A DNA stretch of 15,307 bases from Bacteroidota bacterium (GTDB taxonomy: Bacteria; Bacteroidota; Bacteroidia; Bacteroidales; VadinHA17), in NCBI GenBank assembly GCA_030628785.1, contig DAOVQI010000025.1, positions 1 through 15,307 of the forward strand, read 5' to 3'. Positions within the stretch are counted from its first letter, which is position 1; the number at the start of each line of letters is the position of its first letter. Below the pieces are notes generated by a model. It made no database searches and was not told where the DNA came from. It saw only the letters and a list, made by a program, of their open reading frames with translations. The position numbers and the translations under genes are program-made. Positions 1-6,523 of this stretch are shown here, piece after piece.

Positions 1-193
1 AAGCATGAATATGATCAGGCATTCCATTAACTGCTAATGCTTTATGTCCCATACTATTGATAATTCCTAACATGTATTTATATACTTCATCCTGAAATTT
101 TGGATGAGTGAGTGCTTCTCTGTATTTAACTGCAAAAATTAGTTGAATATAATAGAACTGTGTGTATGTTCCTGATTTCATAACAATTGTCAT
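1..193 (-). CDS. IS200-like / REP-associated tyrosine transposase, N-terminal part (runs off window)
   Basis: Reading the minus strand from the ATG at 193 gives 64 residues open to the window edge. The translation contains SGTYTQFYYIQLIFAVKYRE near residues 7-26 and ends in NGMPDHIHA. This opening block and the HIH pair (residues 61-63, the HUH metal-binding motif) are typical of the Y1 transposase family (IS200/IS605 TnpA and RAYT proteins), which nick single-stranded DNA with a later catalytic Tyr that would lie outside the window. A second in-frame ATG at 181 (MKSGTYTQ) is an equally good start. Two small palindromes lie just upstream at 214-285, as expected near such elements. Whether this is an intact IS200-type element or a domesticated RAYT cannot be told from the fragment. 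Confidence 0.82.
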   Translation of the reverse strand, partial: MTIVMKSGTYTQFYYIQLIFAVKYREALTHPKFQDEVYKYMLGIINSMGHKALAVNGMPDHIHA

Positions 194-213
194 AGAATTT
201 TTTAATAATAATC

Positions 214-230
214 CAACTCCGATGGAGTTG
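214..230. repeat. Small perfect palindrome, loop GAT (copy 1)
   Basis: CAACTCC-GAT-GGAGTTG: 7-bp perfect arms around a GAT loop, 20 bp upstream of the transposase start. It has the same design as 269-285 (AAC-n-CC / GAT / GG-n-GTT). It may be a REP-like target or end hairpin of the adjacent IS200-like/RAYT gene; that link is inferred from proximity. Confidence 0.6.
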
Positions 231-268
231 CCGGTGCTTCTATTAATTGGTCTTCTTCTACAATAATC

Positions 269-290
269 GAACACCGATGGTGTTCTTTTT
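269..290. repeat. Small perfect palindrome, loop GAT (copy 2), followed by T-run
   Basis: GAACACC-GAT-GGTGTTC with 7-bp perfect arms, followed on the plus strand by TTTTT (286-290). As RNA it would look like a short Rho-independent terminator for rightward transcription. IS200-family elements are known to carry such hairpins that shield the transposase from outside transcription. It is 39 bp beyond the first palindrome and shares its core sequence. Confidence 0.6.
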
Positions 291-526
291 CAAGTAATTA
301 AAGTTATGCTATTTATCAATTAATTATTCTCATCTTCAAATTATAATGCATTTGCTTTTATAACTATGCATTTCTCTGATGAACCTAAATTATTATGCTA
401 TAGGCCCTGTATAAACAACTTATAACGTATAACTAATAACCTATAACAAATACTGAATATAAAAAAGGAACTCTATAAAACTACCCCAAGGACTCCTTCG
501 GAGAATAGTTCCTAAAAAAAATATTT
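291..526. other. AT-rich intergenic DNA with one long hairpin
   Basis: No coding potential was found here. The stretch is AT-rich with repeated TATAAC words around 420-450 (TATAACGTATAAC, CTATAAC). The only structure is a hairpin of AGGAACT (466-472) with AGTTCCT (507-513), enclosing a smaller CTCC-TTC-GGAG stem (493-503). On the minus strand the large stem is followed by TTTTTTAT, so it could stop leftward transcription before the transposase gene. It lies upstream of the predicted ltaS-like transcription start, so it is not part of that mRNA. Confidence 0.4.
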
Positions 527-534
527 TACTTTTG
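527..534 (+). promoter_or_regulatory. Bacteroidota -7 box for the LtaS-like gene
   Basis: TACTTTTG matches TAnnTTTG exactly. Transcription would start near 540, about 25 nt ahead of the ATG at 565. No clear -33 TTG is seen at the usual 19-21 bp spacing. The in-frame TTG at 532 falls inside this box and is therefore an unlikely start codon. Confidence 0.55.
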
Positions 535-564
535 TGCATTCTGAAGCTTATTTTTCCGGCACTA

Positions 565-2517
565 ATGAAAAGTTATTTCTCCAACCTTTTCCTTCTTTTT
601 CAAAGGCTATTCCTGGTACTTATACTGTTCCTGGTAACCCGTTTATTATTTTGGATACTGAATTACAGTTACTTTTCATCTCTTGGTACATGGGAAACCC
701 TTAAACTATTTTTCTTTGGGATTCAATTCGATGTTTCTGCCATAATAGGATTCAATTCACTATTTATCCTGTTGCACCTGCTTCCCGGAAACTATAAGTA
801 CCACAAGAATTACCAGCTTGCTTTGAAAATAATTTTCCTGACCGTCAACACATTTATTCTTGCAGGAAATTTCATCGACTGTGAATATTTTAAATTCACC
901 AACAAGCGAATCACTGCCGATATCCTTAAATATGTATTTCTCAGCAATGATACCATCAACCTGCTACCACAATTTATCAAGGATTTCTGGCACCTTCTCC
1001 TGGGATGGATCCTCCTGATGACGGCTACATGGTTTATCTATTCGGCACAAAAACAAAATATTACGATCCAGTCAATTAAACCATTTGGGTATATTCTCCA
1101 GGGTGTCTTGTCTGTTTTGCTTCTGGGAATTTTTCTTGTTGGTTTCAGGGGTATCCGGCTTAAACCCTATCGAATCATTGATGCAGCCAGGTATACTAAA
1201 ACCCAATTCACCACACTCGTTTTGAATACTCCGTTCACTTTTCTAAAAACCATCAATAAATCGGATCTCCAGCTAAAAAATTATTTTCCTGAAGAAGAAA
1301 TTAAAAACCTCTATGATCCGGTTCACCGGTTTGAAACAGAAAAGGATTTCAGTTATCAGAACGTAGTTATTATTATACTCGAGAGTTTTTCAAGGGAATA
1401 TATTGGTTCATATAACCCATATAAGGGATATACACCTTTTCTCGATTCTCTGATCTCCCATAGTCTTGTATTTCCAAATTCCTTTGCAAACGGCAAAAGG
1501 TCGATTGAAGCAATGCCATCCATTATTGCCTCCCTGCCTACATTAATGAATGATTCATATATTTCCTCCAGCTATTCAACAAACTCGGTAACCAGTTTAG
1601 CCAATTTATTAGAAAAGAAAGGCTATTCCACTTCCTTTTTCCACGGTGGATCAAACGGGACCATGGGATTTGATAATTTTGCCAATATTGCTGGAATTGA
1701 TGAATATTATGGGAGAAATGAATACAATAACGAAGCAGATTATGACGGGAACTGGGGTATTTATGATGAGGAATTTCTCCAGTATTTTGCTATAAAATTA
1801 AATTCATTCCGGCAACCGTTCTTCAGCACCCTGTTTACCCTTTCCTCTCACCATCCCTATAATGTTCCTGATAAATACAAAGGTAAATTCCAGAAGGGAG
1901 AGCTAAATATCCATGAAGTCATTCAATATACGGATTATGCTTTAAAAAAGTTTTTCGAAACTGCATCTGTTATGCCCTGGTATTCAAATACACTGTTTGT
2001 AATAACCGCTGATCATACAGCTCTGGCAAGTTTACCTTACTACCAGAACAAGGTCGGGCAATACGCCATCCCCATTTTCTTTTTTCATCCTTCCGATTCC
2101 AGTCTCATAGGTACCGATCAAACCCTTATCCAGCATTGCGATATCCTGCCCTCGGTAATGAACTACCTTAATTATGATGAACCGTTTTTCAGCTTTGGTT
2201 ATCCGGTTTTTAATAAAACCTCTGATCATTTTGTAATCAATTATACCAACGGATTATACCATCTGATACAGCAAGATTATTGTTTGTTTTTTGATGGTTC
2301 CGGGAGCGTTTCATTATTCAATACTGAGACAGATAGTCTTCTTCAAAACAACCTGCTTGGGAAGGTTCCGGCAGTTCAATTCAGCCTTGAAAATAAAATA
2401 AAGGCGATTATTCAAACATACAATAATCGCCTTATCAGCAACCAGATGCTGGCTAAAAATGCAAACTCTATAATTCCTTTTTTTACGTACTTTGCGGCTT
2501 TTGCGGTTATTTTTTGA
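565..2517 (+). CDS. LtaS-type membrane sulfatase / phosphoglycerol transferase family protein
   Basis: A 650-residue inner-membrane enzyme of the alkaline phosphatase superfamily (sulfatase fold, LTA synthase-like). About five hydrophobic helices (roughly residues 8-33, 46-74, 86-104, 140-161, 175-195) precede an extracytoplasmic catalytic domain (about 265-540). Recognisable active-site pieces are IILES (metal ligand E273), GKRSIEAMPS with a Ser nucleophile candidate S313 (Gram-positive LtaS uses Thr), FHGG (H360), SSHHPY (H429, H430) and ITADH (D483, H484). Such enzymes move phosphoglycerol or phosphoethanolamine-like headgroups, or hydrolyse sulfate esters; in a Gram-negative the substrate is unknown. 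The start was placed at ATG 565 because the in-frame TTG at 532 lies inside a promoter box and MKSYF followed by a hydrophobic helix is the usual family opening. It appears monocistronic and converges on the minus-strand gene at 2751-3248. Confidence 0.9.
   Translation: MKSYFSNLFLLFQRLFLVLILFLVTRLLFWILNYSYFSSLGTWETLKLFFFGIQFDVSAIIGFNSLFILLHLLPGNYKYHKNYQLALKIIFLTVNTFILAGNFIDCEYFKFTNKRITADILKYVFLSNDTINLLPQFIKDFWHLLLGWILLMTATWFIYSAQKQNITIQSIKPFGYILQGVLSVLLLGIFLVGFRGIRLKPYRIIDAARYTKTQFTTLVLNTPFTFLKTINKSDLQLKNYFPEEEIKNLYDPVHRFETEKDFSYQNVVIIILESFSREYIGSYNPYKGYTPFLDSLISHSLVFPNSFANGKRSIEAMPSIIASLPTLMNDSYISSSYSTNSVTSLANLLEKKGYSTSFFHGGSNGTMGFDNFANIAGIDEYYGRNEYNNEADYDGNWGIYDEEFLQYFAIKLNSFRQPFFSTLFTLSSHHPYNVPDKYKGKFQKGELNIHEVIQYTDYALKKFFETASVMPWYSNTLFVITADHTALASLPYYQNKVGQYAIPIFFFHPSDSSLIGTDQTLIQHCDILPSVMNYLNYDEPFFSFGYPVFNKTSDHFVINYTNGLYHLIQQDYCLFFDGSGSVSLFNTETDSLLQNNLLGKVPAVQFSLENKIKAIIQTYNNRLISNQMLAKNANSIIPFFTYFAAFAVIF
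2401..2433 (-). terminator. Perfect 12-bp hairpin inside the 3' end of the LtaS-like gene; possible leftward terminator
   Basis: AAGGCGATTATT (2401-2412) and AATAATCGCCTT (2422-2433) are perfect inverted arms around a 9-nt loop. Read on the minus strand, the stem is followed by TTATTTTATTTTC. It could act as a second stop for leftward transcripts that pass the hairpin at 2673-2694. It also encodes part of the plus-strand protein (KAIIQTYNNRLI), so the symmetry may be coincidental. Confidence 0.4.
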
Positions 2518-2540
2518 AACCATTAGATTCGCCCAGAAAG

Positions 2541-2570
2541 CACTTACAAACGTATGAAGTGATTTTTTTT
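2541..2570 (+). terminator. Probable terminator after the LtaS-like gene
   Basis: CACTT (2541-2545) pairs with AAGTG (2557-2561), with an extra AC/GT pairing inside, and is followed by ATTTTTTTT (2562-2570). It lies 24 bp after the stop codon. The stem is short, so confidence is moderate. Confidence 0.5.
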
Positions 2571-2641
2571 GCGCATTGAAAATTGGATTTTAAAAGGTGT
2601 TCATGAGCTCACTTCGTTCGGTTAATATTTGTGATTTGTCC

Positions 2642-2653
2642 CGAAAGCTTTCG
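2642..2653. repeat. 12-bp perfect palindrome CGAAAGCTTTCG
   Basis: CGAAAGCTTTCG equals its own reverse complement. It sits between the two convergent terminators. I see no function for it; it resembles the small palindromic filler in the other intergenic regions of this window. Confidence 0.4.
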
Positions 2654-2665
2654 AGATTGGAATTT

Positions 2666-2694
2666 AAAAAAAAGGCGATCATTGCTGATCGCCT
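2666..2694 (-). terminator. Rho-independent terminator of the acidic-repeat gene
   Basis: On the minus strand, AGGCGATCA-GCAA-TGATCGCCT forms a perfect 9-bp stem with a 4-nt loop (2673-2694), followed immediately by a run of T (2672 down to 2666). It is 56 bp past the stop codon of the gene at 2751-3248. This is the clearest intrinsic terminator in the window. Confidence 0.85.
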
Positions 2695-2750
2695 GCAATA
2701 TATTAGATAACTTAAATGAAAAACCAGGACTTAGTTGTTTTATTTTTAGA

Positions 2751-3248
2751 TTACTTAGAATCTATCGCCTGTGCCAGCGTAACATCTTTCTTCCAGTAAT
2801 ATTCCTCATACATCCATTCTTCAATCTTTATTTCTTCTTCCTGGCCTTCATTCAAGGCATAATAGGTACTCTCTGAAACCAGCCAAAAGGTATCATTGTA
2901 CATCCAATCCTCAATTTTAATCTCAGGATCCTTATTAGTCAGGTCATTTTCGGTTGCTGAAAAATCAGTCATCCAGTATTCAATAGCGATTTCCGGTTCT
3001 GACTCATCAACCAGAAAGTAAGAAGTGTTTCCTTTATTCCAATAACTGTTATCGATCATCCAGTCCTCAACCGGAATTTCCGGCTCTTCATCAACACTGA
3101 GAAAATCAAATTTCACTCCGGTGGTTTGAGCATCAGCCGCCTGAGCAAATAAACATTGTGCAAAACAAATTAAGCTTATCGCTATAATTATCAAAATAAT
3201 TCCCAATGGTTTGGGAAATCCGTTTTTTTCAATTACCTGTGCTTTCAT
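2751..3248 (-). CDS. Small secreted acidic protein with four E-I-x-[IV]-E-x-W-M repeats; function unknown
   Basis: 165 residues, no family recognised. Residues 1-38 look like a signal peptide: a charged start (MKAQVIEKNG), a hydrophobic core (LGIILIIIAISLICF) and a likely cut after AQA. The mature part carries four repeats with cores PEIPVEDWM (56-64), PEIAIEYWM (85-93), PEIKIEDWM (108-116) and EEIKIEEWM (138-146), spaced 23-30 residues apart; the first, third and fourth are followed 5-6 residues later by a second Trp. It is very acidic and should act outside the inner membrane, perhaps in binding. The start is firm: AGGAGG lies 8 nt before the ATG. The N-terminus and upstream DNA are shared with the gene at 10294-11415, so both are probably under the same control (repeat at 3297-3481). 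A good terminator follows. Confidence 0.8.
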   Translation of the reverse strand: MKAQVIEKNGFPKPLGIILIIIAISLICFAQCLFAQAADAQTTGVKFDFLSVDEEPEIPVEDWMIDNSYWNKGNTSYFLVDESEPEIAIEYWMTDFSATENDLTNKDPEIKIEDWMYNDTFWLVSESTYYALNEGQEEEIKIEEWMYEEYYWKKDVTLAQAIDSK

Positions 3249-3256
3249 TTTTAAGT

Positions 3257-3262
3257 CCTCCT
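3257..3262 (-). promoter_or_regulatory. Strong Shine-Dalgarno AGGAGG
   Basis: AGGAGG on the minus strand, 8 nt before the ATG at 3248. A full-length site is unusual in this phylum, where SD sites are mostly weak. The same site at the same spacing precedes the gene at 10294-11415. Confidence 0.75.
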
Positions 3263-3296
3263 ATAATTAGTTATACTTTTATCAATTTTTCTAGTA

Positions 3297-3360
3297 TAAA
3301 GGTACGACATCAGAAAGGCCAAAATCTAACAGATAATTCCCAATGATTAACAGATATGTA
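3297..3360 (-). promoter_or_regulatory. Activator-type promoter: 21-bp tandem half-sites plus -7-like box (copy 1)
   Basis: On the plus strand two direct repeats start at 3319 and 3340: CCAAAATCTAACAGATA and CCAATGATTAACAGATA. The period is 21 bp, two helical turns, as for tandem AraC-family sites. A -7-like box TACCTTTA (minus strand, 3304-3297) lies 14 bp from the first half-site, and no -33 TTG is found at normal spacing, which suggests an activator-dependent promoter. The same elements and spacings recur at 9854-9917 and 11464-11527. The likely regulator is the neighbouring AraC-type protein (inferred). Confidence 0.65.
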
Positions 3361-3481
3361 GCAATTTGGAGCAAGAGGTGGAATTTGGCAGATAAATATT
3401 TGGTTTGGAAGTTTCTTTAATGAAAAGGTGGGGTTTAGTAGCAGTCATTAGGGAGTCATTAGCTCGTCGCTATGCTCCTCG
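3297..3481. repeat. Regulatory repeat, copy 1 of 3
   Basis: About 185 bp shared with 9854-10038 over its full length and with 11464-11588 over roughly the first 125 bp. Conserved words beyond the operator include TTTGGCAGATAAAT (all three) and AAAGGTGGGGTTTAGTAGCA and GTCATTAGCTCGTCGC (copies 1 and 2). Confidence 0.85.
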
Positions 3482-3648
3482 CCTAATTTGCTCGCTGACG
3501 CGAGCGTCATTAGGTGGTAATTCGCTTCGCTGTCATCTGAAGACTGGAGACTGCCCGCCCGAACGCCCGCCTGAATGAAAGAATTCATTCTTTCGGGCAG
3601 GTACCGTCCGGTACGGGCGGGGAGACTGGCGACTGGTTCCTGCTACTG
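3482..3648. other. Intergenic mosaic of small palindromes
   Basis: No gene seen. It holds several short inverted repeats in a row: GCTCGC-TGAC-GCGAGC (about 3490-3505), GAAAGAAT-TC-ATTCTTTC (about 3577-3594), and a GC-rich CCGTCCGGTACGG block near 3604-3616. The GC-rich stems lie just past the stop of the regulator gene (minus strand) and may help end its transcript, but there is no T-run. Confidence 0.45.
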
Positions 3649-6390
3649 CTACCCCTGTTTCCCATATTCCGAAGGCGTAACTCCATACAATTCTTTAAAG
3701 CACTTCGCAAAATAAGAAAGGTTATTAAATCCCACTTCAAAGGTAATTTGCGCAATATTCCCAAATTTTTGTTCAATCAACTTTGCTGCACGTTTCAGGC
3801 GTAGTGTACGTATGAATTCACTGGGTGTTTGATCCGTAAGGGCTTTTAATTTGCGGAAAAGCTGCATCCTGCTCATGCCTATCTCATCCTGGAATTTTCT
3901 CACCTCGAATTCAAAATCCGCCATATGGTCTTCAACTATAGCCATGGCCCGTTGAAGGAATTTTTCATCGGCAGAAGTAATAGCAATATCTTTTGGTTCA
4001 AGAGTGATTTCACGGCTAAACCGTTCCCGTAATTTTTTCCGCTGTTCAATTAATTTCCTTACTCTTACTTCAAGTTCTTTGATATTAAAGGGTTTGGTGA
4101 CATAGGCATCTGCACCCGTTTCCAGTCCCTCCACCCTGTCTTCAACACTGGCTTTAGCCGTAAGCATGATCACCGGAATATGACTGGTCCTTTCATCGGT
4201 CTTCAATTTTTTACACATTTCAACCCCATCCATTTTAGGCATCATCAGGTCGGTAATTATCAGATCGGGGATATTTTCAACCGCTTTATCAAGACCCATA
4301 ACACCATCTTCTGCTTCCATGATGCAGAAACTATCTTCCAGATGTTCCCTGATATGGACCCGGATATCTGCATGATCTTCAACGGTAAGAACCAGGGGGA
4401 ATTCTTCTTCAGGCTTTGTTTCCTGATATAGGTCTTCAGCACTCTCTTCCCCTTCCGTTACAACTTCTAAATCTGCTTGTATTGCAGGTTTAGGAATTTT
4501 CTCTCTCTTTTGAATAGTATATTCCGATTCCTTCAAATGTTCTTTACCAACAGGTAACCGTACAATAAAGGTAGTGCCCTTACTTAATTCACTTTCTACC
4601 TTAATATCACCATGAAGAAGGTTAACCAATTCCTTCGTAAGGGAAAGACCTATACCGGTACCCACACTTTCCTGTTCATACGATCCTTTCACCTGGTGAA
4701 AGCGATCAAAAACCTTATCCAGCTGATCAGCAGGAATTCCTTTACCTGTATCCTTAACTAAAATTTCAACAAGGTTCATTTCAGGACCAGGTAATTTAAC
4801 TTCACATTTCACCTCCCCTCCCTTGGGAGTAAATTTGAAGGCATTGGAAAGCAGGTTATCTAGTATCTTTTCAAGCTTATCCGGATCATACCAGGTAGTA
4901 AGTTTTTCATCCGGGAATTTATGAATGAAATTTATCTTTTTTTTCTCAGCCAGGGAGGCGAAAGAGAGGATACTAACACGTAAAAATCTAACAATATCTT
5001 TTTCGACCAGTTCTAATTTAAGACTTCCCGCATCCAGTTTTGACAAATTCAGCATTTGGTTCACCAGGTTCAGCAACCGGTTGGCATTACGCCGCATCAT
5101 TTTAACTGCTTTCCTGGTTGGCTTTTTATCCTTTTCAGCAGAAAGCATTTCCTCGATAGGCCCAAGAATTAAGGTAAGAGGAGTACGAAATTCATGGGAA
5201 ATATTGGAAAAAAGTCTCGATTTCAACTGATCCATTTCGGCGAGTAATTTGTTGGCTTTATTTTTTATCCTGTAATTCCGGAATATTACAAATGCCAGCA
5301 CTAAAGCTAATCCAAAAGCAATCATAGAAAAGTTACCGATAAGTTTCTGACGTTTAAGATTCAAATCCCTTATTTCATTTTGTTTTTCAATTTCATAATA
5401 TATTTCTGCTAACGTAATATTCTTCTCCATTTCAGCCACATTAAGGCTGTGATCTATACTATCAAATAACGCTTGGTAGTAATAAGCTTGTTTAAATTGT
5501 CCTAATTGTCCATAGGATTCACCAAGTTCTTTTGCCACATTTCTAACTTGTTCGATCGTGCCAACTTCCCGGGCATTATCAAAGGCAATTATCAAATAGG
5601 GAAGAGCTTTTTGATATTCAAAAATGGAATTATAATATTTCCCAATATAAAAATTGGAATTAACTAATCCTCTTTTATTTTCTAATTTCTCAAATATTTT
5701 AAAAGATTCGAAATACAAATATTCTGCGCTGTCATATTTTTCCTGATTTTCATAAATCTCTCCAATATTAATATAACAGTTACCAATTGAGGAAATATTG
5801 CCTAATTCTTTATTCATTAATAAACTTATATTATAATAAATTAAGGCAGTATCCAATATTTCCTTTTTCTGATATATTGTACCAATATTATTTGATAGGT
5901 CGGCAATTTCCTGTTTTTCTCCAATTTCATCATAAATATTCAAACTTCTTATATAAAAATTTAATGCTTTATCGATTTGCCCCAGTCTACTGTATAAGAT
6001 TCCCTTACTATTTAAGTAACCAGCAATACCTGGTTTATAATTCAATTCTTTGAATATCTCATTACTTTTCTCAAAATATTCTAATGCCTTGATATACTTA
6101 CCTTGCTCCCTATATATAATCCCAATATTATGATACGATTTGGCAATTTGTCGATAAAAACCTATCTTTTTACCCAGATCTAATCCTTCAGTCGCATATT
6201 TCATTGCAGTATCAGTGTTAACTTCCCTGTATTCAATGGCAAGATTGTTTAAAATGATCACTTTATTTGTATCCTTGGCAATTTTAAGTACATTTTTCAG
6301 GCTATCAATTTTTGATTGTGCACCAACCAATGCACAATTAGCGATGAAGAATATACAGTGAATAATTATTATGAAAAGTTGTTTTTGCAT
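3649..6390 (-). CDS. TPR-sensor hybrid histidine kinase / response regulator / AraC-type activator
   Basis: 913 residues carrying a whole two-component system in one protein. An N-terminal signal/anchor (1-24) is followed by a TPR array (about 30-310) as the periplasmic sensor, a membrane helix (351-371), a HisKA domain with SHEFRTP (H399), a HATPase domain (N box DNLLSNAFKFTP, about 511-522; G boxes DTGKGIP and GTGIGLSL), a receiver domain (about 665-775; phospho-acceptor D714 in ITDLMMP, K766) and a C-terminal AraC helix-turn-helix pair (about 808-910). The TPR sensor differs from the beta-propeller/Y_Y_Y sensor of typical polysaccharide-sensing HTCS proteins. The ATG at 6390 directly precedes a good hydrophobic signal; no SD is seen. 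It lies 133 bp after the radical SAM gene on the same strand and next to the operator copy at 3297-3360, so it is the best candidate regulator for the three repeated promoters. Confidence 0.93.
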   Translation of the reverse strand: MQKQLFIIIIHCIFFIANCALVGAQSKIDSLKNVLKIAKDTNKVIILNNLAIEYREVNTDTAMKYATEGLDLGKKIGFYRQIAKSYHNIGIIYREQGKYIKALEYFEKSNEIFKELNYKPGIAGYLNSKGILYSRLGQIDKALNFYIRSLNIYDEIGEKQEIADLSNNIGTIYQKKEILDTALIYYNISLLMNKELGNISSIGNCYINIGEIYENQEKYDSAEYLYFESFKIFEKLENKRGLVNSNFYIGKYYNSIFEYQKALPYLIIAFDNAREVGTIEQVRNVAKELGESYGQLGQFKQAYYYQALFDSIDHSLNVAEMEKNITLAEIYYEIEKQNEIRDLNLKRQKLIGNFSMIAFGLALVLAFVIFRNYRIKNKANKLLAEMDQLKSRLFSNISHEFRTPLTLILGPIEEMLSAEKDKKPTRKAVKMMRRNANRLLNLVNQMLNLSKLDAGSLKLELVEKDIVRFLRVSILSFASLAEKKKINFIHKFPDEKLTTWYDPDKLEKILDNLLSNAFKFTPKGGEVKCEVKLPGPEMNLVEILVKDTGKGIPADQLDKVFDRFHQVKGSYEQESVGTGIGLSLTKELVNLLHGDIKVESELSKGTTFIVRLPVGKEHLKESEYTIQKREKIPKPAIQADLEVVTEGEESAEDLYQETKPEEEFPLVLTVEDHADIRVHIREHLEDSFCIMEAEDGVMGLDKAVENIPDLIITDLMMPKMDGVEMCKKLKTDERTSHIPVIMLTAKASVEDRVEGLETGADAYVTKPFNIKELEVRVRKLIEQRKKLRERFSREITLEPKDIAITSADEKFLQRAMAIVEDHMADFEFEVRKFQDEIGMSRMQLFRKLKALTDQTPSEFIRTLRLKRAAKLIEQKFGNIAQITFEVGFNNLSYFAKCFKELYGVTPSEYGKQG

Positions 6391-6523
6391 AATAATTGAA
6401 AATTTAAAATGCCTAAAGGAATTTTCACTAATAATTTTCCTTTGTCTTTGTTTAGTTAAAATTAGTTATAAAAATTACCTGATACTAAATTATTATCTAT
6501 TTAATTGAAGACAGAATAAGAAT

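Noticed and set aside
2631..2876. Plus-strand open frame of 81 codons
   Set aside because: It crosses the palindrome and terminator and overlaps the 3' end of the acidic-repeat gene on the other strand, which has clear coding structure.
3297..3324. Standard constitutive -33/-7 promoter at the regulatory repeat
   Set aside because: The TTG complement nearest the -7-like box is only 15 bp away, not 19-21, and is altered in copy 3. An activator-dependent promoter fits better.
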